A stretch of DNA of 64,000 bases from Candidatus Nitrosoglobus terrae (lineage in GTDB: Bacteria; Pseudomonadota; Gammaproteobacteria; Nitrosococcales; Nitrosococcaceae): contig NZ_AP014836.1 in the NCBI RefSeq assembly GCF_002356115.1, positions 1,923,091-1,987,090 on the forward strand, given 5' to 3'. The notes under the pieces were generated by a model. That model saw nothing but the letters and a program-made list of their open reading frames with translations, ran no database searches and had not been told where the DNA came from. The position numbers were made by a program, and so were the translations under genes. Positions within the stretch are counted from its first letter, which is position 1, and every line of letters starts with the position of its first letter. Of this stretch, positions 55,862 through 64,000 are shown in pieces.

Positions 55862-57124
55862 ATGCAATTGCTTGCCCTTGGTGTTAACCATAAAACTGCA
55901 TCGGTAGCTGTCCGAGAACAGATCACGTTTACACCAGAAAATCTACCTTCGGCGCTAGCAGAGTTAGTGCACCATAGTGACGCTAAAGAGGCTGCTATTC
56001 TCTCTACCTGCAATCGAACGGAACTCTACTGTGGCTGTATGCCCGGGCGGGAAGAAATCATTATTGAATGGTTACGCCAATATCATCATATAGAGCCAAA
56101 AACTCTAAAATCTTGTCTTTATACTCATCCTGATCAGCTTGCGGTACGCCATTTGCTACGGGTAGCCAGTGGCTTGGATTCCATGATCCTTGGAGAACCA
56201 CAGATTTTAGGCCAGATCAAAACAGCTTATCATTATGCTTTGGAAGCCGGAACTGTTGGTCGGATATTAGGCCGTTTATTCCAGCATACCTTTTATGTAG
56301 CTAAACAGATTCGCACTGATACTGCTATTGGTACTAGCCCGGTATCAATAGCCTTTGCTGCAGTCAGCCTAGCTAAACAAATTTTTGGTAACCTAGAGGC
56401 TACAACTGCTTTCCTCATTGGTGCTGGTGAAACTATCGAGCTAGCTGCACGTCATCTATTTACCAATGGTATAGGGCGTATTATTGTCGCTAACCGAAGC
56501 CTTGAAAAAGCCCATCAGTTAGCTAGCCAATTTAATGGCTATGCTATTCCTCTTGCAGAGATGCCCAAACATTTACCAGAGGCGGATATTGTCATCTCCT
56601 CCACCGCAAGCCAGCTACCCATCTTAGGTAAAGGTGCCGTTGAGCGAGCCTTACGAATCCGCAAACGTCGCCCTATATTTATGGTAGATATCGCTGTCCC
56701 TAGGGATATTGAGCCTGAAGTGGGAGAGTTACAAGATATCTATCTCTATAATGTGGATGATTTACAGGAGGTAGTTCAAGAAAGTCTTCAGTCTCGCCAA
56801 GAAGCCGCTAAACAAGCTGAGGAAATTATTGATGCTCAGGTAGAAAATTTTATGGAATGGATTCGCGCTCAGAATGCTATACCTATTATCTGTGCCGTTC
56901 GGGATCAAGCTAACCAGCTATGCAAAGATGCATTGGAGAAAGCCCGCCGCCGTATGGCTAGTGGAGATGATCCTAATGAAATCTTAGCCATATTGGCGCA
57001 TAATTTAACCAATAAATTATTACATATCCCCAGTAGACAACTACGTACCCTGAGTGCTACTGGAGATAAAACCGCTTTAGAAGCAGCGCTTAAAATCTTT
57101 GATATTAACCATTTTAAAGTTTAA
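55862..57124 (+). CDS. hemA: Glutamyl-tRNA reductase
   Basis: A 420-residue HemA reducing glutamyl-tRNA to glutamate-1-semialdehyde, the first step of C5 haem synthesis. Catalytic Cys50 is in ILSTCNRTELY. LDSMILGEPQILGQIK and the NADPH-site FLIGAGETIELAARH follow. A C-terminal dimerisation helix ends the protein. The upstream AT-rich gap holds its promoter. prfA follows after 12 bases, the standard pairing. Confidence 0.97.
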   Translation: MQLLALGVNHKTASVAVREQITFTPENLPSALAELVHHSDAKEAAILSTCNRTELYCGCMPGREEIIIEWLRQYHHIEPKTLKSCLYTHPDQLAVRHLLRVASGLDSMILGEPQILGQIKTAYHYALEAGTVGRILGRLFQHTFYVAKQIRTDTAIGTSPVSIAFAAVSLAKQIFGNLEATTAFLIGAGETIELAARHLFTNGIGRIIVANRSLEKAHQLASQFNGYAIPLAEMPKHLPEADIVISSTASQLPILGKGAVERALRIRKRRPIFMVDIAVPRDIEPEVGELQDIYLYNVDDLQEVVQESLQSRQEAAKQAEEIIDAQVENFMEWIRAQNAIPIICAVRDQANQLCKDALEKARRRMASGDDPNEILAILAHNLTNKLLHIPSRQLRTLSATGDKTALEAALKIFDINHFKV

Positions 57125-57136
57125 AAAGATCTGTCC

Positions 57137-58219
57137 ATGAAGGACTCTATCCAAAATAAGCTAAAAAGCCTAGCTGAAAGACAGCAAGAATTAGCTGCCC
57201 TGCTAGCTGATCCAGAAATCGCTAACGAACAGAAGCGATTTCGTGAGCTCTCCAAAGAATATGCCCAGATTGATCCTGTTATTAATTGCTTTCAGAATTT
57301 TGAAAAGACTCAAAATGCGCTCAATGAAGCTGGAGCGATTCTTAAAGATCAGGATCCGGAGCTTAGAGCTTTAGCCCAAGAGGAAATTAACGCAGCAGAG
57401 AAAAGACTCGAGCAACTTGATCGGGAGTTGCAGACGCTCCTATTACCCTCAGATCCTAATGATGAGCGTAACATTTTTTTAGAGATTCGAGCAGGAACTG
57501 GTGGAGATGAAGCCGCATTGTTTGTAAATAATCTGTTGCGTATGTACCTGCGCTATGCTGAACAACGAAAATGGGGAACAGAAATCATAAGCAATAGCCC
57601 CGGAGAGTATGGCGGCTATAAAGAAATTATCGTAAGAATTATCGGTGAAGGCGCCTACTCGCGGCTAAAATTTGAATCCGGAGGCCATCGCGTACAACGG
57701 GTTCCACAAACAGAATCTCAAGGACGAATCCATACTTCAGCTTGCACTATTGCCATTATGCCGGAAGCTGAAGAAGTCGATGATATTAACGTGAATCCTT
57801 CAGATTTACGTGTCGATACTTTTCGCGCTTCTGGTGCCGGTGGACAACATGTCAACAAAACTGACTCAGCTATCCGAATCACCCATATTCCTACTGGCAT
57901 TGTAGTAGAGTGCCAAGATGAGCGCTCTCAGCATAAGAATCGCGCTCGAGCAATGGCTTTATTAAGAGCTAAGATAAAAGCAAAAGAAGAAGAAAAACTC
58001 ATAGCCCAAGAAACTGCAACCCGCCGCAGCCTCATTGGCAGCGGCGATCGATCAGAACGAATTCGTACTTATAATTTTCCCCAAGGACGGGTAACAGATC
58101 ATAGGATTAATTTAACGCTTTATAAGCTGGATGAAATCCTAGAAGGCCACCTTGACGGGATTATTAACCCATTAATTGCTGAATATCAAGCTGATCAATT
58201 AGCTGCATTAAGTAATTAG
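57137..58219 (+). CDS. prfA: Peptide chain release factor 1
   Basis: A 360-residue RF1. The catalytic GGQ motif is at 235-237 in [15 protein letters not shown]. The stop-codon-recognition loop PQTESQG at 190 has the PxT form expected for RF1, which reads UAA and UAG. Unlike relatives with prmC immediately downstream, minC follows here after 132 bases. Confidence 0.97.
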   Translation: MKDSIQNKLKSLAERQQELAALLADPEIANEQKRFRELSKEYAQIDPVINCFQNFEKTQNALNEAGAILKDQDPELRALAQEEINAAEKRLEQLDRELQTLLLPSDPNDERNIFLEIRAGTGGDEAALFVNNLLRMYLRYAEQRKWGTEIISNSPGEYGGYKEIIVRIIGEGAYSRLKFESGGHRVQRVPQTESQGRIHTSACTIAIMPEAEEVDDINVNPSDLRVDTFRASGAGGQHVNKTDSAIRITHIPTGIVVECQDERSQHKNRARAMALLRAKIKAKEEEKLIAQETATRRSLIGSGDRSERIRTYNFPQGRVTDHRINLTLYKLDEILEGHLDGIINPLIAEYQADQLAALSN

Positions 58220-58283
58220 GAGATAAAAACACCAAAACTTTGTTTTTTATTCTTGCCTTTCTATGGTTATCTCTGTATAAAAA

Positions 58284-58312
58284 GCCAGTCTTTTAATTTA
58301 ATTTCTACTGGC
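58284..58312 (+). terminator. Weak hairpin between prfA and minC
   Basis: Arms GCCAGT and ACTGGC enclose a 17-base T-rich loop. There is no strong T-run behind, so terminator status is uncertain. Confidence 0.3.
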
Positions 58313-58351
58313 CTTCAATCTTAAAGTAGCTCTCAGGCGAAATACCGCTCT

Positions 58352-59095
58352 ATGCCACCCCTAGCTTTTAATTCAAAGCGCGCTTTTGAGCTAAAAGGTG
58401 AGCTTTTTACACTAAGCGTACTTCAATTACAAGATACAGACATAGAACATATAACGCACGAGCTTATTGCCAAAATTAGAACTGCGCCCGGATTCTTTTC
58501 TAGTACGCCTATTATCATAGATCTTAAAAATTTAAATAATAGGGAGAGCTTAATCGACTTTAACGCGCTTAAGGCTGTGCTTATTGAACATGGTTTAGTG
58601 CCTGTAGGCGTACGTAATGCTCGATCTAAAAATCAGATTGCCGCTGCTCAAGCAGGACTAGCGTTACTTAGAAGTGAGCCTATCGAGGATACCTTCTCTG
58701 AAAAACAGAATAACGCTAAACATCAACCCTTTCAGATCAATATTGATCATACTGATCCATACTCCCCTCACAAGAGTATAATAATTACGCGCCCGGTACG
58801 CTCAGGACAGCAAATTTATGCCCAAAACTGTGATCTTATACTACTAGCGCAGGCCAGCCCAGGTTCAGAATTATTAGCAGATGGAAGCATCCATATTTAT
58901 GGCCCTTTGCGAGGGCGCGCGCTAGCAGGTATTCATGGAGATAGAAAAGTGCGAATCTTTTGCCAAAGCTTAGAAGCAGAATTAATAGCTATTGCTGGGA
59001 ATTATAAAGTAATAAACGATATAGAACCCACGCTAAAGAGCCGTCCTGTTCAGATCTATCTACAGGGAGATCATTTAATGGTTTCAGCACTATAA
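58352..59095 (+). CDS. minC: Septum site-determining protein MinC
   Basis: A 247-residue inhibitor of FtsZ ring assembly. The N-terminal FtsZ-binding domain spans about 1-105; the C-terminal beta-helix that binds MinD has PVRSGQQIYAQNCDLILLA, DGSIHIYGPLRGRALAG and SLEAELIAIAGNY. First of minCDE, 36 bases before minD. Confidence 0.95.
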   Translation: MPPLAFNSKRAFELKGELFTLSVLQLQDTDIEHITHELIAKIRTAPGFFSSTPIIIDLKNLNNRESLIDFNALKAVLIEHGLVPVGVRNARSKNQIAAAQAGLALLRSEPIEDTFSEKQNNAKHQPFQINIDHTDPYSPHKSIIITRPVRSGQQIYAQNCDLILLAQASPGSELLADGSIHIYGPLRGRALAGIHGDRKVRIFCQSLEAELIAIAGNYKVINDIEPTLKSRPVQIYLQGDHLMVSAL

Positions 59096-59131
59096 TCTAC
59101 AATACAGATCCACAGGTTAGGGAGATCAACA

Positions 59132-59935
59132 GTGACTAAGATAATCGTCGTCACATCCGGAAAAGGTGGTGTAGGTAAGACCACCACAAGTGCCGCATTT
59201 TCCATGGGGCTGGCCATGCAAGGCTATAAGACTGCAGTTATTGATTTTGATGTGGGGTTACGTAATCTTGATCTTATTATGGGATGTGAAAGACGCGTAG
59301 TCTACGATTTTATCAATGTTATTAATCACGAGGCACAGCTTAGTCAAGCATTGATTAGGGACAAACGCATTGAAGATCTTCATATACTCCCTGCCTCTCA
59401 AACCCGCAATAAAGAATCTCTTACCCGAGAGGGAGTAGCGGAGGTTTTAGCTGAGCTACAGAGCTTAGGTTTTGAATATATCATCTGCGACTCACCGGCG
59501 GGTATCGAGCATGGCGCATTTATAGCGCTCTATTTTGCAGATGAAGCACTTGTAGTAACCAATCCAGAAATTTCTTCAGTACGAGACTCTGATCGAATTC
59601 TTGGTATTATTCAAAGCCAATCTCAACGAGCTGAGCGGGGATCAGAGCCGATGAAAGAACACCTAATTATCAGTCGCTATAATCCTGAACTGGTCGATCG
59701 CGGCGATATGTTAAGTGTTGATGATATACTTGATATTCTCGCAATCCCCATGCTAGGCGTTATTCCTGAATCTAAAGCAGTTTTACAAGCCTCTAATGCA
59801 GGAATACCCGTAATTATGGACGAGACTACCGATGCCGGACAGGCTTACTGGGATATAGTATGCCGATTTTTAGGTGAAGATATTCCACATCGTTTTATCA
59901 AACGTAAGCCCTTATTCAAACGAATTTTCGGATAA
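59132..59935 (+). CDS. minD: Septum site-determining ATPase MinD
   Basis: A 267-residue deviant Walker ATPase. It starts at GTG 59132 with GGGAG upstream. The P-loop is VTSGKGGVGKTTTSA with the signature Lys before the Gly pair; FDVGLRNLDLIMGCERRVV and CDSPAGIEHGA follow. The C-terminal amphipathic helix FIKRKPLFKRIFG binds membrane. Works with MinC and MinE to place the septum. Confidence 0.98.
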   Translation: MTKIIVVTSGKGGVGKTTTSAAFSMGLAMQGYKTAVIDFDVGLRNLDLIMGCERRVVYDFINVINHEAQLSQALIRDKRIEDLHILPASQTRNKESLTREGVAEVLAELQSLGFEYIICDSPAGIEHGAFIALYFADEALVVTNPEISSVRDSDRILGIIQSQSQRAERGSEPMKEHLIISRYNPELVDRGDMLSVDDILDILAIPMLGVIPESKAVLQASNAGIPVIMDETTDAGQAYWDIVCRFLGEDIPHRFIKRKPLFKRIFG

Positions 59936-59940
59936 ATAAA

Positions 59941-60234
59941 ATGAGTTGGATTAACTATTTTCGAATAGCACGGAGCAATTCAGCACGCACTGCTAAAGAA
60001 CGATTACAAATTGTTATTGCCCATGAGCGGATAGATCGAGATAGCCCTTCTTATCTTCCTAGGTTAAAGCGAGATATCCTTGAAGTCATCCGGCGATATA
60101 TAGCGGTTGATGAAGATCAGGTCAAAATTCAAATGGAGCAAGATGGAGATATGGATATACTTGCCCTGAATATCCAGCTACCTGATGTTGATTATTTTTC
60201 AGAACACTACACCCAACAAGCTTCTGAGCAATGA
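59941..60234 (+). CDS. minE: Cell division topological specificity factor MinE
   Basis: A 97-residue MinE. It has the MinD-binding region TAKERLQIVIAHERID and the topological domain LKRDILEVIRRYIAVDE. Five bases from minD; last gene of minCDE, convergent with hemY. Confidence 0.97.
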   Translation: MSWINYFRIARSNSARTAKERLQIVIAHERIDRDSPSYLPRLKRDILEVIRRYIAVDEDQVKIQMEQDGDMDILALNIQLPDVDYFSEHYTQQASEQ

Positions 60235-60350
60235 TATATTTAGCTTCCAGCATCTGCGTTGTATAAATTCTTTCTATAGATGGATTCTTTTTTATATGCC
60301 CTCAGCCCCTCTTTAAATTTAATCATACATAAAATTTTTACTAAAATTAA

Positions 60351-61637
60351 TTAAACAGTAGGCCCTATTATCTGTGATGGAGATTTTACTGTAGAGAGAG
60401 AGGTTTTTTGAGCAACTACATTGGGTAAAATAAGTTTAGCTGATTCTCTAATAGCACCACCAGTGCTCATCGATAGCCCTTTGTTATAACATTTAAGGGC
60501 TGCGTCTAAATCCCCCATTTTTTCAAAAACTTCACCCAGATCATGATAAGTCTCAGGTCTTGGAGCATAAGTAATGCTAGTCTCTAAATACTGCCGTGCT
60601 TTTCCCCATAAGCTGTTATGTTTAGCTATTCGTCCAAGGGTGAGCAGTAGCCACGGATTATTTCCATATTCAGAGACCCAAGCCTCCGCCCATGCTAACT
60701 GGGTTGTTTGATCATCTGATTGAATAATACCATAAAGATAAATTAGCTCATCACTCCAATTCTTGTTCAAGGCCTCTTGGAGAATCGGTTCCACTAAACC
60801 TTGATCGCCTCGGTCAAGTAGTGCATAAACATAAGCAGCTACAATTTGTGGGTGTTTTTGCAGATTGACGGGGATTGATTTCCACTCCTCTGCTAAATAT
60901 ACGCCGCTTCCACTACGTACTGCTTCCTGTAAGAGTTCAACATGCGCCATTACTTCTAATGACTGGGATTCTTCCTGATCTACTAAATGTCTCTTACGTA
61001 ACTCAGGCAGTAATCTAAGTAGCTGTCCCCAATCTTGCTGCTGCAAATAAAGAGATTTAAGCAGTTTAAGCGGCTGAGGATGTCTTGGATCTATTGCTCT
61101 TAAATGATTAAGCGTAGCTAGTGCCTGATCAAACTGATCGCTATTGATTTGCAGTTCTGCCTGAGCAAGCTCAATGGCAAAATTAGCAATAGGCGCAGTT
61201 TCCCGAGCTAAGCTTAGATAACGATCCCGCCGTTCATAAGCTCCTTGATTTTGGGCAGCACGAGCAGCAGTAATATAATTAAATATTGGGGCACTACTAT
61301 AAGTAATATCCTTAACTAAGGTATGCTCCGCTCGCTTCCAATTCCCTTCTTCTAGATCAATTAAACCTTCAATCAATAATTTATCTGCACGAGTAGCCCG
61401 CCACCGCTGCCGCAGTTCTCCTAGCCGCTGAGGCACATGCCATGTCTGAGCAATTAAACGTAAGAGAAAATATCCGCCAGTAAACACTAATCCTAACATG
61501 ATTGCGGCTAAAACTAGGGTCATCTCCATCATCCATTGGCCATATCCCACAATAATATAGCCGGGATCATCACGAGCGATCAGACCTAAACTCACGCCCA
61601 AGATTAGAGCCATCAAGGCAAAAATGACTGTTTTCAC
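60351..61637 (-). CDS. hemY: HemY-like membrane TPR protein
   Basis: A 428-residue inner-membrane protein. Two N-terminal transmembrane segments (about 3-22 and 40-63) carry the HemY_N motif YGQWMMEMTLVLA. TPR helices follow (WGKARQYLETSITYAPRPET, GDLDAALKCYNKGLSM). Despite its name it is not a proven haem enzyme; its place beside hemX in the hem cluster is conserved. It overlaps hemX by four bases. Confidence 0.92.
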   Translation of the reverse strand: MKTVIFALMALILGVSLGLIARDDPGYIIVGYGQWMMEMTLVLAAIMLGLVFTGGYFLLRLIAQTWHVPQRLGELRQRWRATRADKLLIEGLIDLEEGNWKRAEHTLVKDITYSSAPIFNYITAARAAQNQGAYERRDRYLSLARETAPIANFAIELAQAELQINSDQFDQALATLNHLRAIDPRHPQPLKLLKSLYLQQQDWGQLLRLLPELRKRHLVDQEESQSLEVMAHVELLQEAVRSGSGVYLAEEWKSIPVNLQKHPQIVAAYVYALLDRGDQGLVEPILQEALNKNWSDELIYLYGIIQSDDQTTQLAWAEAWVSEYGNNPWLLLTLGRIAKHNSLWGKARQYLETSITYAPRPETYHDLGEVFEKMGDLDAALKCYNKGLSMSTGGAIRESAKLILPNVVAQKTSLSTVKSPSQIIGPTV

Positions 61638-63019
61638 GCCTCGCCTCCTTTGTGATCTATAGTAGGCTGTATTCCAGTCTGACTCCGTAAATCATTGAGT
61701 ATTTTTAAGGATTGAGAGATATCGGGTAATGGAGGTTTTATCACTATCTTTTCTAGCTTCGTGAGGGTATTTCCCATAGCCTCAGATTCAGCTCCTTGGA
61801 AGTAATCCTGTAACCAATTTTTAGCTTGCCTAAGACTCTGTCGAAAACCACCCTCGTTTTTCTGTAGCAAGCTCAGCCGAGCTATCTCCAATTCAAATCG
61901 TAAATTTTGATAGAGAAAGTACCGCTCCTTTGGCAACAATATTAGCGCTCCTCCTTCCTTTTTATCTCGCTGCTTTACCACCACTAAATGCTGAAGATCA
62001 CTCCAAATAGTGTATAAAAACTCCTTAGCTTTCCCAGCATAATCATTACTATCTGATTTTGCAGTCCGATCCTTATCAGTCGTTGATTTAGGTGCTGATT
62101 GATCTAGAATTATTTCTTTAAGCTTTAGCTCTTTCACCCGCCCGATAAGGCTATTGAGAGATAAAACCATACCATCTATATCAGGGATAGGGATTGCTTT
62201 TAAGGCATTAATCTCCTCCGTTAGCGTAGCTCGTACTGAAATTAAAGCCGGATCTGATGCATGATGAATAATTTGATCAGCCATTTGTAAAGCAGTTATA
62301 GCCGTTTTTACATCCTCCTCCAAATGCAATCGTTCGTTTGCAATACGAAGAAGGTAGGCAGCTTCAGCGATATCCCAATCTTCCGATTTCGAAGTTTTTC
62401 CTGGCTCCTTGCGAATAGCACGTAAATTAGATTCTAAGGCGGCTACTTCCTCCCGAATTATTTTAAGGCTGGCGCTAGTTTTAGTAGATTCATCTTTTAG
62501 ATGGGTAACCTCTTGCTGAATTAAATCTTCCTTTTTCGATAAATGCGCTTCTACTTCAGTGGTTATACGTTGTTTTATTTGCTTATTAACCTGATCAAGT
62601 AATTCCTTGGATAAAGCTTCTCTCGCTCCTTGCTCTTTTTGAGCGAAAGATTGCGCATAGTAAGCCCCACCAGCAGCTACTAAAATTAAAGCAATAGCTA
62701 ATATTAAAATTGCAAACCATAGGAAAAATTTACCTCGACCTGAAGGCATTCCTCCAAGTGCCGGTTGCTTCGTATATCTAACACGTGGAGCCTTTGGAAA
62801 AGAAATATCTTCCTCCATAGAATTATTATCCCCTGCTGACTCTGTTTTTGGTATTTCTGACTCTGATTTCGAGGCTGGTAAGTCGCTTTCCTCTACTATA
62901 GGCGCATCAGTTTTATTAAATGTTAGCTTTGCCAATGATATGGCTTTATTTTTCCCTTCATTTCGATATGCCGTTTTTGTATCTTGAGGCTCTAGAGAAT
63001 TTTCTTCTTTATCGCTCAT
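61634..63019 (-). CDS. hemX: HemX-like membrane protein
   Basis: A 461-residue protein: charged cytoplasmic N-terminus of about 95 residues, one transmembrane segment (FFLWFAILILAIALILVAA), then a periplasmic coiled coil and helical domain (AEAAYLLRIANERLHLEEDV). This matches the HemX family, formerly called uroporphyrinogen-III methyltransferase without enzymatic support. Between hemD and hemY with four-base overlaps both sides. Confidence 0.92.
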   Translation of the reverse strand: MSDKEENSLEPQDTKTAYRNEGKNKAISLAKLTFNKTDAPIVEESDLPASKSESEIPKTESAGDNNSMEEDISFPKAPRVRYTKQPALGGMPSGRGKFFLWFAILILAIALILVAAGGAYYAQSFAQKEQGAREALSKELLDQVNKQIKQRITTEVEAHLSKKEDLIQQEVTHLKDESTKTSASLKIIREEVAALESNLRAIRKEPGKTSKSEDWDIAEAAYLLRIANERLHLEEDVKTAITALQMADQIIHHASDPALISVRATLTEEINALKAIPIPDIDGMVLSLNSLIGRVKELKLKEIILDQSAPKSTTDKDRTAKSDSNDYAGKAKEFLYTIWSDLQHLVVVKQRDKKEGGALILLPKERYFLYQNLRFELEIARLSLLQKNEGGFRQSLRQAKNWLQDYFQGAESEAMGNTLTKLEKIVIKPPLPDISQSLKILNDLRSQTGIQPTIDHKGGEA

Positions 63020-63813
63020 AGTCTATCCTCATGTTTAATCATAGCTTCTACAAGAGCAGTATCAGTGGGTTCTTGTGCCATCCAAACTTGAGTAAATCCA
63101 AGCTCTTTTGCTCGCTGCACTTGTCGAGTACCAATAACTACCAGAGGAGTCACATAAAGCTTCTCTAGTAAAGAATCATCAAGGAGACAGCAAAGATTCT
63201 CTAAAATAGTTTTACTCGTAGTCACAGCTATATCTACAGGACTATCGAGTAGATTTTGATGAAAATCAGCTACCGCTGCTGGAGAAGGCAGGCAGCGACG
63301 GTACACCTCTGCATATCTAACTTGAGCACCTCGCTGAATCAATGTTTCTGCCAAAAGTTCTCGTCCTCCATTACCGCGGAAAATAACAACTTGTTCTCCC
63401 TCCATATGCTGCCATTTCTCCATCGCTAGCAATGCCTCACTATCATAGCCAGAAGTAGGGCAAAGATGAGGATATAGCCTAAAAGCTGCTAAAGCTTGGG
63501 CTGTACCTTGCCCTATCACCGCAATGTTTAAATTCTTAGGCAGATCCCTTTGAGAAAATATGCGCTGCAACCCTTGTTCAACCGCATTAATACTTACAAA
63601 TATAGCCCAATGAAAACCATCTAAGCGGCGAATAATTTCATCTACTGTAGAAAAATCCTCAGGATCAGAGATCTCTATTGTTGGAAAACGTAAAGCTTGC
63701 CCTCCCTCAGCCTCAATGAGCTGACATAGCTTTTTAGCCTGCTTCTCTGGTCGAGTCACTAATACCCGTAAGCCACAAAGCCGCCTTCCAAGTAGAATCT
63801 CTTTTTTAGTCAC
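63016..63813 (-). CDS. hemD: Uroporphyrinogen-III synthase
   Basis: A 265-residue HemD, closing hydroxymethylbilane to uroporphyrinogen III. Two-lobed fold with LCGLRVLVTRPEKQAKKL, WAIFVSINAVEQGL and VAVTTSKTILENL. The start is GTG 63813, inside the hemC stop region (overlap of eight bases). A short N-terminal extension precedes the family start at LRVLVTRP. Confidence 0.93.
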   Translation of the reverse strand: MTKKEILLGRRLCGLRVLVTRPEKQAKKLCQLIEAEGGQALRFPTIEISDPEDFSTVDEIIRRLDGFHWAIFVSINAVEQGLQRIFSQRDLPKNLNIAVIGQGTAQALAAFRLYPHLCPTSGYDSEALLAMEKWQHMEGEQVVIFRGNGGRELLAETLIQRGAQVRYAEVYRRCLPSPAAVADFHQNLLDSPVDIAVTTSKTILENLCCLLDDSLLEKLYVTPLVVIGTRQVQRAKELGFTQVWMAQEPTDTALVEAMIKHEDRL

Positions 63814-64000
63814 TATAGACCTCTGCCAAGATTTTATCCGCCCCTCGTTGTAGCAAATCCTCAGCCAAGGATATACCTAAATTTCTTGCTTCTTCAAATG
63901 TTCCCCACACTTCTCCTCGGATAACTTTACTCCCATTCGGCTGCCCTACTAAGGCTCGTAGCCGTAATTGCTTGCCGTCAATTTCAGCATAACCCGCGAT
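63806..64000 (-). CDS. hemC: Porphobilinogen deaminase HemC, C-terminal part
   Basis: The last 64 codons of a frame entering from the right edge and ending in TAA 63806-63808. The product begins IAGYAEIDGKQLRLRALVG and ends GADKILAEVYSD. This fits the small C-terminal domain of HemC, and its position upstream of hemD confirms it. The catalytic and cofactor parts are outside the window. Confidence 0.92.
   Translation of the reverse strand: MAGYAEIDGKQLRLRALVGQPNGSKVIRGEVWGTFEEARNLGISLAEDLLQRGADKILAEVYSD

Noticed and set aside
61634-63019. Uroporphyrinogen-III C-methyltransferase activity for HemX
   Set aside because: The protein is a membrane coiled-coil type without SAM-binding motifs of that enzyme; the old name is not followed.

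Overview
The window reads as chromosomal DNA of a gammaproteobacterium with a fairly AT-rich genome. Several gene orders are classic for that class: pilMNOPQ-aroK-aroB divergent from a penicillin-binding protein 1A gene; miaB-ybeZ-ybeY-corC-lnt; hemA-prfA divergent from TPR-lolB-ispE-tRNA-Gln-prs-rplY-pth-ychF; minCDE; and hemC-hemD-hemX-hemY. The first 7 kb carries genes for late methanofuran-type cofactor synthesis (mfnD, mfnF, mfnE homologues), a pabB and a HisA-like protein. That set is known from organisms with tetrahydromethanopterin-linked one-carbon metabolism, such as methylotrophs. With the AT-rich DNA and the gene orders, it suggests a methylotroph or a Nitrosococcus-like nitrifier. 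The taxonomic guess is inference; no methane or ammonia oxidation gene is in view.

Layout. 1-9.6 kb: cofactor cluster with two large polytopic membrane proteins and a broken DUF29 gene. 9.6-19.7 kb: aroB, aroK, type IV pilus assembly genes, PBP1A and a nucleotidyltransferase-like protein. 19.8-27.2 kb: rpmE, trkH, lnt, corC, ybeY, ybeZ, miaB. 27.3-30.2 kb: radC, folA, thyA, lgt. 30.3-33.6 kb: an iron-type TonB receptor with a downstream secreted protein and a Fur-like site. 33.8-37.6 kb: an orphan membrane protein, rlmJ, three secreted EF-hand proteins in a row, and a DoxX protein. 37.9-40.6 kb: groES-groEL under a CIRCE element, and fxsA.

40.7-42.2 kb is an accessory stretch between tRNA-Phe and tRNA-Met. 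It holds an Asn/Gln-rich secreted protein and the decayed remnant of a P4-type integrase. 42.3-48.8 kb is a type I restriction-modification locus (hsdR-hsdS-hsdM) with a YefM/YoeB toxin-antitoxin pair between hsdS and hsdM. It lies between ychF and tRNA-Met, which are adjacent in relatives such as Pseudomonas, so it looks acquired. 48.8-64 kb is housekeeping: ychF to hemA, prfA, minCDE and the hem cluster, with hemC cut by the right edge.

Most of the window is ordinary core genome. The parts that deserve attention are the cofactor cluster with its unassigned members, a leader ORF and Shine-Dalgarno-sequestering hairpin at 3056-3109, the tandem EF-hand family, and the tRNA-flanked accessory block with the R-M/toxin-antitoxin composite. 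I found no CRISPR array, intact insertion sequence or rRNA.
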